29,566 bases of DNA from a virus (IMGVR_UViG_3300034106_001119:1-29566); one strand, 5' to 3'. Positions 8,613-16,357 are shown, numbered from the stretch's first letter. Notes: generated by a model from the letters alone, not told the origin. Numbers and translations are program-made.

Positions 8613-11424
8613 TTGATGCCACCAGTCCGTCCATATTTAAGAAATCATTGCCTGAGCAATCAAAGATTAAGCAATGCACTCCCGGCGCTACCACTTTCAT
8701 GCCCTTGGATAGCCGTTTGTTAGCGGTGCCTATGAAGATACCCTTCTTTTGCAAGTCAGTCAGGGTGTCTTTGTAGTTAACTTGGAACTTAACACAGTCA
8801 TTCTTAAACGGCTTGGCGGCTACGAACATCTTCTTAGTATCTGGCTCATAGCGTATTAGCAGTTCGCCTCTAGGCTCCAACGTGGGGGCATACGGCATAT
8901 TAGAACGGCGGTCTACCTCGTCATTTACAACCACAATGTTCTGCATATGCCTGTTGATGTAGTCCCCCACGATAGCCATGACATCAGCCACAGGAGGCTT
9001 AACTTCCTCACGCAGACCCAGAATCATCTTGGTTGCCCACTTGTAGATGACTTTCATATCCCAGTCGATCAGGCCACAGGTCTTAGCAATCAAACCACCC
9101 GTGATGTTGGCTGCGGCTACTGCCGACCAGAAGCGTTCCCGCTGGGTTAGTTTTAGTTCCTTGTCGATCTTGGCTTGAATACCTAACGCCGTATTCTTTG
9201 CCTCTTCTAAATTATCTATAAGCCACTTAGCGTACACGTCTCCCGCATGCCCAAAGTTCTCCATCAACTGATGGTCAAACATCTGCTTGGCTACGCTCAT
9301 CTCCAAAGTATTGGTAAAGTCTATTTTGTACTCTATTAACCGCATCATCTCGCCATCGGGGGTGTTCTTTAGCGAGGCCATCTTTTCGTAGAACGACGCA
9401 TTTGATGAGCACAGGGATATGCACTGCCACGAAGTCAGGTTTAGGCGCAGTTCGTTAGCAGATGATTTAACCCGATCCTTACCCCGCCCTTGGGACATTC
9501 CGTAAGACAAAGTAGAAAAGTCTGCGGGTGTAGTGTTGGTCATCTCGTCCACGGTGAAGCACAGATTGTTCATAACCCCTAGCCGTAGGAACTTGGCGTT
9601 CAAGGTGTCATCCCACATAGCCGATAGACGGGTCGGGTGCCCGACTACGCTGTTAGCCATCTTCAGGATGGTGGTCTTGCCTGTACCTGAGTCAGAGTGA
9701 ATGACGTTGATGATTGCCCCGTTCTGCCCAAGAAACTTGAGAAGCGGCGAACCAAAAGCACTCAGTGCCGCAAACGCATGGGGTTCCAATCCCGGCTTGC
9801 CATAAAGATTAAATACTTCCTTCCATTTAACCATGTCCCCAGTTGGTTGCATGTGTTGAGCAATGTTATGGGTCGTAGATGAAGGGGGACTATGGAATGT
9901 ACCGTCACGGGTTATTTCCCTATCTCCGATGATGAACTTGCTATCAGCATCAGTCCAACCAAATTGTAATCTCATAAGTTCTGCTTTCCTTTTAAACTGT
10001 AGTTCCCTGATGGATGCAAACACATACTCCGTCAGATTGTTAAATGCCTTTGTTCCGCAAACTACCCCATGACTAGATAACTCTTTACGAAATTCAGTCT
10101 TATCGGTCACGCTGCGGTTGGGTATCACAAATTCTTTAACTCCGTCCCGTGGCAGATGCAGTTTCATTACGACTACCTCACCTTGCACAGGATCGCGCAT
10201 ACGCTTTACAACGTACAAATCGTGCTCGTAAACAAAAATTGGATCTGATTCTTGATCGGGCGGCATGCGGTAAATGCCACCGTTCTTACCCCGAAAAAAT
10301 GGACTGGGATACTTGGGGATGGTGTGAACTTCATCATCTTCGCCCTCTTCTTCAGAGGTAACTATCACCTCATTGTCTTCTTCCGTGGCTTCAAGGATCT
10401 CTTTGCCAAGCGAAATGGGAGACTTAATCTTACCCTTATGGGGGCATCCATCGCACCCACCGGGGTTACTCTTTTCAAACTCCACGCAAGAGTGTGGGCC
10501 TAGTATGTGCCTAACCTTGTGCTCGGTATCATGGTAGTCATAGTCGGGGTGGTCTTGGGACATCTTGTGAATCGCCACATCCCGGTCTTCACAAAACTTA
10601 GCGATAGATAAAGCGTCAAACCAGCGTGGCTCAGATAGACTCTCCCTATCTTCGTATGCCGATAGCAATTGCGGACACCCTGTACCCCCGGCACTCTTGA
10701 TCATGATCTTCTTAAATGAAGATACAGAGTTAACCATCATGGACTTAGCAAGGGCACTAAGTTCCCGCTTGGGTGGCGCTTCACTTTCTTCTTTAACGCC
10801 TAGTAAATTACGGAAGGTTTGATATTCAACTTCAGGAGCGGTGCCAAGTATTTCTACTTGTGTAGGTGGCTCATCTTTAAAGTTATACGTCCCCGGTATT
10901 CTAAGTACACGGGCTACCTCAAAAACTTTCCCATCAATATGAAAATTATGTAGTACACATAGTTCGCGCAGACGGTCAGCAACAGGTTCCCATTGTCCTC
11001 GTGTAACTGGTTCGGTCAGCGCCCAGTACACATGGATGCCTCTACCGGAATTAACCAGTATAGGTTTGGGTAGACCAATTAGTTTGCAAAAGCGTTGTAA
11101 CTCCTGCATGCCCGTAGCCTGATCAACATACCCATCGGGGCGACCAGTCTTAGAATTGATCTCTGCTTTGCCTTCACCGCAATCAATATCCAACCAAAAT
11201 GCTTTGAGGGCTTTGACGTTATCTTTTAAACGGTTCTTATTTGTCTCGAACTTGGCGACGCCAAAGTACACATTCCATTTATTCTGGACGTATTCTTGCG
11301 TTCGTGTATCTAATTCTTCTCTTGTAGCAACCAACTCCTGACGAACATCATCACCTCGTATGCACAGTAATGCAAACCACCCATCGGGCGGCTGAACAAT
11401 ACTTAAAAGGTCAACGTTGGTCAT
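8581..11424 (-). CDS. Primase-helicase, DUF927-like, 947 aa
   Basis: This probably primes and unwinds DNA at the phage fork. The N-terminal region has archaeo-eukaryotic-primase-like features: FWLDIDCGEG near residues 70-80 supplies acidic metal ligands, and NSGRGIHVYW near 125 matches the SxH-type motif. A cysteine/histidine cluster (HSCVEFEKSNPGGCDGCPH, about 312-330) may bind zinc. The C-terminal half is an ATPase with Walker A SDSGTGKTT near residue 580 and Walker B LCFTVDEMT near 621, consistent with DUF927/SF3-type phage primase-helicases. The start at 11424 encodes MTNVDLL but has no Shine-Dalgarno directly before it, and a terminator-like hairpin lies only 6 bases upstream, so expression may be attenuated. 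It overlaps the downstream 64-residue gene. Confidence 0.82.
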   Translation of the reverse strand: MTNVDLLSIVQPPDGWFALLCIRGDDVRQELVATREELDTRTQEYVQNKWNVYFGVAKFETNKNRLKDNVKALKAFWLDIDCGEGKAEINSKTGRPDGYVDQATGMQELQRFCKLIGLPKPILVNSGRGIHVYWALTEPVTRGQWEPVADRLRELCVLHNFHIDGKVFEVARVLRIPGTYNFKDEPPTQVEILGTAPEVEYQTFRNLLGVKEESEAPPKRELSALAKSMMVNSVSSFKKIMIKSAGGTGCPQLLSAYEDRESLSEPRWFDALSIAKFCEDRDVAIHKMSQDHPDYDYHDTEHKVRHILGPHSCVEFEKSNPGGCDGCPHKGKIKSPISLGKEILEATEEDNEVIVTSEEEGEDDEVHTIPKYPSPFFRGKNGGIYRMPPDQESDPIFVYEHDLYVVKRMRDPVQGEVVVMKLHLPRDGVKEFVIPNRSVTDKTEFRKELSSHGVVCGTKAFNNLTEYVFASIRELQFKRKAELMRLQFGWTDADSKFIIGDREITRDGTFHSPPSSTTHNIAQHMQPTGDMVKWKEVFNLYGKPGLEPHAFAALSAFGSPLLKFLGQNGAIINVIHSDSGTGKTTILKMANSVVGHPTRLSAMWDDTLNAKFLRLGVMNNLCFTVDEMTNTTPADFSTLSYGMSQGRGKDRVKSSANELRLNLTSWQCISLCSSNASFYEKMASLKNTPDGEMMRLIEYKIDFTNTLEMSVAKQMFDHQLMENFGHAGDVYAKWLIDNLEEAKNTALGIQAKIDKELKLTQRERFWSAVAAANITGGLIAKTCGLIDWDMKVIYKWATKMILGLREEVKPPVADVMAIVGDYINRHMQNIVVVNDEVDRRSNMPYAPTLEPRGELLIRYEPDTKKMFVAAKPFKNDCVKFQVNYKDTLTDLQKKGIFIGTANKRLSKGMKVVAPGVHCLIFDCSGNDFLNMDGLVASNAGGESQLSD

Positions 11425-11429
11425 GGTTG

Positions 11430-11450
11430 AAAAAGGGGGATTGCTCCCCC
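11430..11450 (-). terminator. Terminator or attenuator before the primase-helicase
   Basis: Read on the minus strand, GGGGGA (11450-11445), loop GCAA (a GNRA-type tetraloop) and TCCCCC (11440-11435) are followed directly by TTTTT (11434-11430). The start codon comes 6 bases later. This is a textbook intrinsic terminator shape in the 51-base gap after the HTH gene. No promoter is visible between it and the start codon, so read-through or antitermination seems to be required. Confidence 0.72.
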
Positions 11451-11475
11451 AAAGGCTCCTCTCCTAAGCCGACTG

Positions 11476-11709
11476 TTATTTGGTTATGCGTGCTAAGTAA
11501 CGGGTAACTAAGTCAACCATCATGGGCTGAGGTGAACTCTTTCCCATGAACCAGTTGTACAAAGTCTGCCGACTGACGCCCAGCGCACTTGCAACTGTGC
11601 TTACTGAGATGTCCCCCTTGATGCACGCACGCCCTAGCCGCACACCAAGGTTTTCCTTGTCAGCCTGTTTGTTTAGCGCAACCAGTTTCGCGCTATACCC
11701 GTAACTCAT
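11476..11709 (-). CDS. HTH DNA-binding protein (XRE/Cro-like), 77 aa
   Basis: A helix-turn-helix is visible in the middle (SVSTVASALGVSRQTLYNWFMGKSSP, about residues 35-60), with the usual Ala, Gly and Tyr-Asn-Trp spacing of Cro/XRE-type proteins. The protein is small and basic, as phage regulators often are. Its ATG shares one base with the TAA of the ssDNA-binding-like gene (TAATG), so it is translationally coupled. A terminator-like hairpin follows 26 bases downstream. It could be a phage transcriptional regulator, and its target is unknown. The palindromes at the operon 2 promoters are reasonable candidates, but nothing in the sequence proves this. Confidence 0.75.
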   Translation of the reverse strand: MSYGYSAKLVALNKQADKENLGVRLGRACIKGDISVSTVASALGVSRQTLYNWFMGKSSPQPMMVDLVTRYLARITK

Positions 11710-12611
11710 TACTCGTCAGCCCATTTGCTAACAACATCAGCAAGATTGACCTTTTCCTTTGGTGGCTCAGGTTTCTTGACCGTGCGCTTAACAGGCTCCT
11801 CAATAACTTCGTCTTCTGGCTCATCCGAGCGAGACACTTTTTCAACAGGTTTGGGCACAGCCTTCTGTTCAATTGCCGGGGGCTGCTTCTTTACACCGTC
11901 TGCTTGCGCAACGGTAATCATGGTGTACATCTTGGTCTCAGGCTTAGACTGAGCGGCCCGGACTAATTCGTACTCTTCGTCACTAACATTACGCAACGGG
12001 GTAAACAGCAACTCCATAGAATCCGCATTCAGATCATAGGAGACGTTAGTCACTACGTTGTCGGGCGACTCACCGTTAGCAAGAAGGTACTTGACATAAG
12101 ACTCGAACGGATGCACATTGCCCGTACCCTTACCAAACAAAGATTTAGCAGGGACATTGAACTGATACACGTCGCCTGAGTTATCACCCTCAACTAGCAC
12201 AGAGATACGACGTTGGAAACGGCAAGCACGACCACCCTGCTTACCCGAACCCTTGATGTTCTGAGGGCAGTCAGCACAGTTTGTATGCTGTTTATTCGCA
12301 GCCGCTGCTTCGGGCTTGTCACCCAAGTTAGACCAACAATCGGGTAGAGTAGGCGCCGCATTGGGATCATATTCTGCTTCGTAGTAGGTACGGGAAACTT
12401 TGGGTAATGCGTGAAGAATGATCACATTGATCTCACCGCGCACAGCGTTACCAATTTGCTCCCCGTTAACCATACGCTTAAATGTACCGTTGGTATTGGT
12501 TTGAATGCGGCGTGATTGCGATGCCGTGCTTAAAGACCTAGCAAGATCACTAAGTTCCCTAGCACCGGTAGTAGTAACTGCACCTTGTTTGAAGATTGAA
12601 ACGTTGCTCAT
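11709..12611 (-). CDS. Putative ssDNA-binding/replication accessory protein, 300 aa
   Basis: The protein starts behind AAGGAG with good spacing. It has a Ser/Ala-rich N-terminus, a probable beta-rich core (residues about 45-225) and a cysteine cluster (NCADCPQN, then RACRF, about 111-131) that may bind zinc. A Pro/Lys/Glu-rich low-complexity linker follows, ending in the acidic hydrophobic tail VVSKWADE. A flexible linker plus acidic tip is typical of single-stranded DNA-binding proteins, and the neighbours are replication and recombination genes. I recall similar proteins annotated as phage SSB-like or hypothetical. Assignment to a specific family is not possible by eye. Confidence 0.62.
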   Translation of the reverse strand: MSNVSIFKQGAVTTTGARELSDLARSLSTASQSRRIQTNTNGTFKRMVNGEQIGNAVRGEINVIILHALPKVSRTYYEAEYDPNAAPTLPDCWSNLGDKPEAAAANKQHTNCADCPQNIKGSGKQGGRACRFQRRISVLVEGDNSGDVYQFNVPAKSLFGKGTGNVHPFESYVKYLLANGESPDNVVTNVSYDLNADSMELLFTPLRNVSDEEYELVRAAQSKPETKMYTMITVAQADGVKKQPPAIEQKAVPKPVEKVSRSDEPEDEVIEEPVKRTVKKPEPPKEKVNLADVVSKWADE

Positions 12612-12620
12612 AAAGACTCC

Positions 12621-13040
12621 TTATTTCTTGGTTGGTTTACGGACTTGCACGGTATATTTGCGCTCGGCTTGCATACCCACAGGGAAAGCATCGGGGTTGA
12701 TTTCAAGGAACTCGCGCATGTTAGTGCCGTGGATTCTTTGCTCCAGTAGGAAAGGTGCATCGTGCTCTTTGATGAACTGATACATCGAATCCCAATCGCT
12801 CGTCCAGTACCGTGTTGAAATCCGGCGAGAGATTGTTCCTACTGGTGTTCTAATGCTGTCAATGTTTTGCGTGTTGCAATGACCCAATAACTCCCCTGCT
12901 ACAACATCAAACTGAACTTGTAGTTCTTGTACTTCTTGCTTGTGTTGTTCTTCTTTCTCTTGGATTGCATCACGTAACTTTAAATACACAGATACCAACT
13001 TGTTAAGGTCAACTTCGACCTTATCTGCTACTTCACTCAT
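12621..13040 (-). CDS. Conserved phage protein with N-terminal coiled coil, 139 aa
   Basis: This is the first gene after the promoter near 13,080, with AGGAG spaced well before the ATG at 13040. Residues about 10-50 form a charged helix, probably coiled coil (LVSVYLKLRDAIQEKEEQHKQEVQEL). The second half carries RTPVGTISRRISTRYWTSDWDSMYQFIKEH and a RIHGTNMREFLEINPDAFPVGM stretch. I recognise this layout from phage proteins often placed beside ssb/recT-type genes, usually annotated hypothetical or nuclease-inhibitor-like. The function is unproven. It is followed 9 bases later by the ssDNA-binding-like gene, which suggests a shared role in DNA replication or recombination. Confidence 0.7.
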   Translation of the reverse strand: MSEVADKVEVDLNKLVSVYLKLRDAIQEKEEQHKQEVQELQVQFDVVAGELLGHCNTQNIDSIRTPVGTISRRISTRYWTSDWDSMYQFIKEHDAPFLLEQRIHGTNMREFLEINPDAFPVGMQAERKYTVQVRKPTKK

Positions 13041-13063
13041 GGGTATGCTCCTACGACTTGGTG

Positions 13064-13099
13064 AACTACTATTGTATCATAACATTTGACTTTGTCAAA
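13064..13099 (-). promoter_or_regulatory. Promoter with palindromic operator-like -35
   Basis: On the minus strand, -35 TTGACA (13098-13093), a 16-base spacer and -10 TACAAT (13076-13071) preceded by TGA (an extended -10) predict a start near 13,064, 24 bases before the 139-residue gene. The -35 lies inside the palindrome TTTGAC-TTT-GTCAAA (13085-13099). The stop codon of the SNF2 gene is also inside this palindrome. Confidence 0.78.
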
Positions 13100-14702
13100 C
13101 AGTTTCTTCTATTTCCTGTCGGTACAAGTCAATTATTTTATTGTGGTTTGTAATGTTGTTTTGCAACATGTAATACAACTTAGATTCTACTTCACTACCC
13201 TTGATATGCACCACAGTCATGGCATTTTTTTGCCCCGGACGGTTGATACGTGCATTTGCTTGTAGGTAAGTTTCTACGCTCGTTACTGGTGCGTACCATA
13301 TCACGGTATTGGCGGCAGTCAGCGTGAGACCGTGTGAGGCGGCTTGAGGCTGTATGACAAGCACGTAGGGGTTAGGGTTTTCCTGAAATTGCTTGACTAA
13401 TTCAGTACGTTTATTTACCGAAACCTGTCCGTTAATTACCCCGCAAGTTATGTTGTTCTTTTCAAGGAACGCTTGAAGAAGTTCAATAGTGTGTGTAAAT
13501 GGTACGAATACTAGAACCTTATGAGACGACTCTTCGATCACCTCAAGAATTACTTGTAGTCTGTTACTTACATCAAACTCTATAACCTCCCGTGTGTCTG
13601 AGTAAACTGCACCGCCCGAGATTTGCAATAGTTTGTTGATGTTAGTCGCCGCATTGACTGCACTAACGGATTCCCCACCCGCCGTGATCATCATTTGCTT
13701 TTTGAGGATCTTATAAAACTTGGTTTGTTGGGCGGTTAGCGGTGCGTCTCGTTCAACGTAGGTTACTTCTGGTAAGTCTAGGCACTGGTCTTTCTCGAAC
13801 CGGATAGCGGGCTGTAGAATTTTATGTACCACACCTTGCGCCCCGGGCTTGGGAATCCACCGATACTGGGACACCTTATACATAACCTGATCCCGGTATT
13901 GCCCATAGTATTTAGGGGTGCCATCGGGGTTAATCAGCCTACCCAATCCAAAGGCATCCAAGGGGGACTGAGCCGCCGGGGTGCCCGTCATCATCCAGAA
14001 CCACTTGGTTTTGGCGGCTACCTCTTTAAGGATCTTCCAACGGTTAGTTTGGGCATTCTTGTAGGCCGAGGCTTCATCGACAACCACCATATCGAAGCCA
14101 CCTTCAATAATCTCATCCTTAACTACCGCCAACCCATCAAAGTTAATAATTACGTACTCAGAGCCAGCATCAATTATTTTCTTACGGATACGTGCGTCGC
14201 CATAGGCTACGGAACAGGAGCGGTGCATCGCAAACTTGAATAGGTCGTTCTGCCAAGCCGACTTCATGATGGAGAGGGGGCAGAGCACCAACACCCGCTT
14301 GACCTCCCCAATCTTCATTAAATAGTCCGAGGCCCATATTACGGAGGCAGTCTTACCCGTACCCTGCTCGTTAAAGCAGAATGCCCGCTTGTGCAATGTT
14401 AGAAAAGATGAAGTCTCTTTTTGATGGTCAAACGGCTTTAGTTTCCCAGTCCATTGGTAGTCCCGCTTGATCGTAGACGGTACCCCTTTGATGCGCAGTT
14501 TGGCTAGGGACTGTGCTTCTAATAGCCCCCAATTAACTGCCACATCGTATATATCCTCGGTCTGGTTTACTACTGCACTCTTCTTGATTTGTTCTGTTAT
14601 TAGGTGTGGTCGTCTTGTCCGAACCAAAAGCACCTTGTCATTTAGTATTTGCACGCTTTCTTTCCCGTGGACTTGTTTCCGATACCAGTTTCTTGTTTGC
14701 AT
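13095..14702 (-). CDS. SNF2-type DEAD/DEAH helicase (SF2), 535 aa
   Basis: This is an ATP-dependent DNA translocase or helicase, likely in replication or recombination. Motif I FNEQGTGKTASV is near residue 110, motif II VVVDEASAYKN (DEAS) near 207, motif III MMTGTPAAQSP near 235, and motif VI QANARINRPGQK near 500, in the order expected for SNF2-like SF2 enzymes. FNEQGTGKT followed by PLSIMKSAWQNDLFKF is characteristic of phage SNF2 helicases. I chose the ATG at 14702. A TTG three codons earlier is also open. Both overlap the 3' end of the HNH gene, implying coupling. The stop codon at 13095-13097 is embedded in the operator-like palindrome of the next promoter. Confidence 0.9.
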   Translation of the reverse strand: MQTRNWYRKQVHGKESVQILNDKVLLVRTRRPHLITEQIKKSAVVNQTEDIYDVAVNWGLLEAQSLAKLRIKGVPSTIKRDYQWTGKLKPFDHQKETSSFLTLHKRAFCFNEQGTGKTASVIWASDYLMKIGEVKRVLVLCPLSIMKSAWQNDLFKFAMHRSCSVAYGDARIRKKIIDAGSEYVIINFDGLAVVKDEIIEGGFDMVVVDEASAYKNAQTNRWKILKEVAAKTKWFWMMTGTPAAQSPLDAFGLGRLINPDGTPKYYGQYRDQVMYKVSQYRWIPKPGAQGVVHKILQPAIRFEKDQCLDLPEVTYVERDAPLTAQQTKFYKILKKQMMITAGGESVSAVNAATNINKLLQISGGAVYSDTREVIEFDVSNRLQVILEVIEESSHKVLVFVPFTHTIELLQAFLEKNNITCGVINGQVSVNKRTELVKQFQENPNPYVLVIQPQAASHGLTLTAANTVIWYAPVTSVETYLQANARINRPGQKNAMTVVHIKGSEVESKLYYMLQNNITNHNKIIDLYRQEIEETV

Positions 14703-14943
14703 CACGGTCAAAGGAGCGGTTGGCTGATGCCTTAACTACCTTCAATCCATCTTTATTTGTACCACCTTTTGACATGGCTTTGACGTGGTGGACATCTGTA
14801 CCGTCCCCCTTTGTTGCCTTGCCTTCACGGAGGGCTTTACGCCGTGCGTTGTTACGTTGAGCACGGTTCTTCTTTTGTTCTTCGGTTCCTTGATATTCTT
14901 CGTACTCTTTTTTGTACGGGCGGGGTTTGTTTACGTAGGGCAC
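14638..14943 (-). CDS. HNH-type nuclease, 101 aa
   Basis: This is a small basic protein. A Lys/Arg-rich N-terminus (about residues 1-45) precedes DVHHVKAMSKGGTNKDGLKVVKASANRSF, which matches the HNH core: the paired His, then Gly-Gly, then two Asn positions. The GTG start at 14943 has GGAGAA 4 bases upstream. HNH proteins in phages cut DNA in packaging, recombination or homing. Here the gene lies between a PD-(D/E)XK nuclease and a SNF2 helicase and overlaps the latter by 65 bases, so it looks like a resident component of the replication block rather than a homing intruder. Substrate specificity cannot be read. Confidence 0.75.
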   Translation of the reverse strand: MPYVNKPRPYKKEYEEYQGTEEQKKNRAQRNNARRKALREGKATKGDGTDVHHVKAMSKGGTNKDGLKVVKASANRSFDRDANKKLVSETSPRERKRANTK

Positions 14944-14955
14944 AGGGTTCTCCTT

Positions 14956-15627
14956 TCACCGTTTACGGTTGTGCTCACAGGCTATCACAGGACAGAACTT
15001 ACATAAAGGGCCAGTATTAGCGTTCCATACTCCTGATTCTTGAGCAGCAGCAAGGCGATCTAGTCCCTCGTCAAACGTGGAAAAATATGAGTCCCGCATA
15101 TTGGCGGTATGTTCTTTGTGGATAAACTCCCCGCTAATTACAAATACGAGGGCTGACTTTATCTTTTCGACTTGGGGGAAGTGGGTGAATAGCGCGGCGG
15201 CTAGTATGTCTAACTGTTTCATGTCTGCATACTTGGCGTTTTTGCTAGTCTTGTAGTCAACCGAGAAAGCCAAGGTGTCCTTAACAATTACCAAGTCCCC
15301 GATGCCACGCCACCACACATCTTTATCAAAGAACCCGCATGGCTCGTACCCAGTCGGCGTGCGCTTGACACCCAGTTTGAGTTCGCAATGCTTTTCTCCG
15401 TCGATGATATTGAATGCCTCGCAGATGTCTTGGAGGAAAGGAAACTTCTTGGGTATGGGCGTACCTAGTTTTATGTATTCTTCAGCAGCCTTATGTACTT
15501 CTTGTCCATAGATTGTAGCCTCGCTACCTTCGTCTTTTACGTCTTTAACAATACGTAGGTGGTAGTACTTTTTAGGGCACTGCTCGAAAGTTTTTAGTGA
15601 TGAGTACGACCACGTAATATTGCTCAT
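14956..15627 (-). CDS. PD-(D/E)XK exonuclease, Cas4/RecB-like, 223 aa
   Basis: The protein has the PDDEXK_1/Cas4 layout: SYSSLKTFEQCPKKYY at residues 7-22, YGQEVHKAAEEY at 40-51, the catalytic aspartate in GIGDLVI (D111), VDYKTSK with D124 and K126, and QLDILAAALF after it. Cys17 plus Cys209, Cys212 and Cys217 (CKFCPVIAC) could hold a 4Fe-4S cluster as in Cas4 and AddB. It probably resects or processes DNA ends during phage replication or recombination. Its ATG overlaps the stop of a 14-codon mini-ORF (ATGA), and AAGGAC precedes it. An HNH gene and a helicase follow. Confidence 0.85.
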   Translation of the reverse strand: MSNITWSYSSLKTFEQCPKKYYHLRIVKDVKDEGSEATIYGQEVHKAAEEYIKLGTPIPKKFPFLQDICEAFNIIDGEKHCELKLGVKRTPTGYEPCGFFDKDVWWRGIGDLVIVKDTLAFSVDYKTSKNAKYADMKQLDILAAALFTHFPQVEKIKSALVFVISGEFIHKEHTANMRDSYFSTFDEGLDRLAAAQESGVWNANTGPLCKFCPVIACEHNRKR

Positions 15628-15668
15628 ATAAAGTCCTTGTTTTTAATTCCTAAGTCAAGCGATAACAT
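15624..15668 (-). CDS. Possible 14-residue leader ORF
   Basis: ATG overlaps the stop of the upstream winged-helix gene (TAATG) and its own TGA overlaps the next ATG (ATGA). The peptide is MLSLDLGIKNKDFI. The first part, LSLDLG, is repeated in the C-terminus of the 50-residue coiled-coil protein because both contain the 18-bp direct repeat. It may be a remnant of a recombination event or a coupling leader. Expression is uncertain. Confidence 0.3.
   Translation of the reverse strand: MLSLDLGIKNKDFI
15649..15666. repeat. 18-bp direct repeat, copy A
   Basis: CCTAAGTCAAGCGATAAC is identical to 16039-16056, 390 bases away. Here it lies in the gap before the Cas4/RecB-like nuclease and encodes LSLDLG of the mini-ORF. 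Confidence 0.85.
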
Positions 15669-16012
15669 TAGATCTCTCTTAAATACTTGACTAGATCGTT
15701 GTACTTCGCAGTTGGTTTTAATTTCTTTACCCGCCTCCTTTTCACATGCTTGGGCATAGGTAAAGATTGGCTATCCGGGTTGGTTTCATCAGCCACACGA
15801 TCAATCAGTCCATGCTTTCTCAACTTCTTAATGCGCCGGTGGGTAGTAGCGTAAGACGCCGCTTTAAAGTTTTTGATCAAATCCATGATGGTAATTCCCC
15901 CATCATCTTTGTTGGCAGACACTATAGCGTTAAGAAGTAGTATGTCTGTGCTGTCCAACTTGTACTTTGATTTTAATCCCGCAATTGCTACACACAATTT
16001 GTCAAGTTTCAT
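15668..16012 (-). CDS. Winged-helix protein, 114 aa
   Basis: Residues about 18-75 look like a MarR-type winged helix: LDSTDILLLNAIVSANKDDGGITIMDLI, then ATTHRRIKKLRKHGLIDRV as recognition helix and wing. A basic tail (KHVKRRRVKKLKP) follows. It probably binds nucleic acid, as a regulator or a replication accessory protein. It overlaps the 50-residue gene upstream by 11 bases. Its 3' part contains a 44-bp segment nearly identical to DNA in the 302-residue gene at 28,131, but read in a different frame, which suggests recombination or an old frameshift near the C-terminus. The C-terminal 35 residues may therefore be a recent replacement. Confidence 0.68.
   Translation of the reverse strand: MKLDKLCVAIAGLKSKYKLDSTDILLLNAIVSANKDDGGITIMDLIKNFKAASYATTHRRIKKLRKHGLIDRVADETNPDSQSLPMPKHVKRRRVKKLKPTAKYNDLVKYLREI
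15729..15772. repeat. 44-bp dispersed repeat, copy A
   Basis: It matches 28131-28174 at 41 of 44 positions. In this copy the peptide-conserving frame (IFTYAQACEKEAG) is not the frame used by the 114-residue gene, and a TAG stop lies just before it. Confidence 0.85.
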
Positions 16013-16154
16013 TTTTTAAATATCCTCCCTCACGTAGCCCTAAGTCAAGCGATAACTTTTCATTCTCAGTCTTGACTCTGTGGTACGCCTGTTTCCAATG
16101 CTCAACTTCTTTCTTTAGGCGTTCGATCTCGGCTTTGTACTGTTCAGGAGTCAT
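16002..16154 (-). CDS. Small coiled-coil protein, 50 aa
   Basis: I found this by reading the gap between two winged-helix genes. The ATG overlaps the upstream stop (ATGA) and the end overlaps the next gene by 11 bases, so all three are coupled. The product is almost entirely a charged amphipathic helix (YKAEIERLKKEVEHWKQAYH and on to residue 35), a likely coiled coil, followed by SLDLGLREGGYLKNET. It could be an oligomerisation partner for a neighbouring winged-helix protein. Function unknown. The 18-bp direct repeat falls within its 3' part. Confidence 0.66.
   Translation of the reverse strand: MTPEQYKAEIERLKKEVEHWKQAYHRVKTENEKLSLDLGLREGGYLKNET
16039..16056. repeat. 18-bp direct repeat, copy B
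   Basis: This copy is identical to 15649-15666. Here it encodes LSLDLG within the 50-residue coiled-coil protein. The same frame is used in both copies, so the peptide as well as the DNA is repeated. Confidence 0.85.
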
Positions 16155-16357
16155 TCTTTCACCTTATAGAATTTCTTGGAACCCATCCGTATTAAGTCCG
16201 CAATACCGTTCTCAACAAATCGGTTTAACACGCGGTTTACCCTGCCGTCGCTTACGATCCACTCCTTTGCAATTGTCTGTGCCTGAACGGGGGTTTTCTT
16301 ATGTGAGCACAGATAGTTCCACACTTTTTCTTCAAACTCGGTCATCTCAACTGCCAC
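16151..16357 (-). CDS. Winged-helix/HTH protein, 68 aa
   Basis: The GTG start at 16357 lies behind AGGAGAAGAACA. The product begins MAVEMTEFEEKVWNYLCSHKKTPVQAQTIAKEWIV and continues DGRVNRVLNRFVENGIADLIRMGSKKFYKVKE, a compact winged-helix pattern with a recognition helix (GRVNRVLNRFVENG) and a wing. It is likely DNA-binding. Its first four codons and ribosome-binding region are duplicated at the start of the adjacent 2OG oxygenase gene, which suggests that the oxygenase gene entered here by recombination at this start site. It is coupled by ATGA to the 50-residue coiled-coil gene downstream. Confidence 0.7.
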   Translation of the reverse strand: MAVEMTEFEEKVWNYLCSHKKTPVQAQTIAKEWIVSDGRVNRVLNRFVENGIADLIRMGSKKFYKVKE

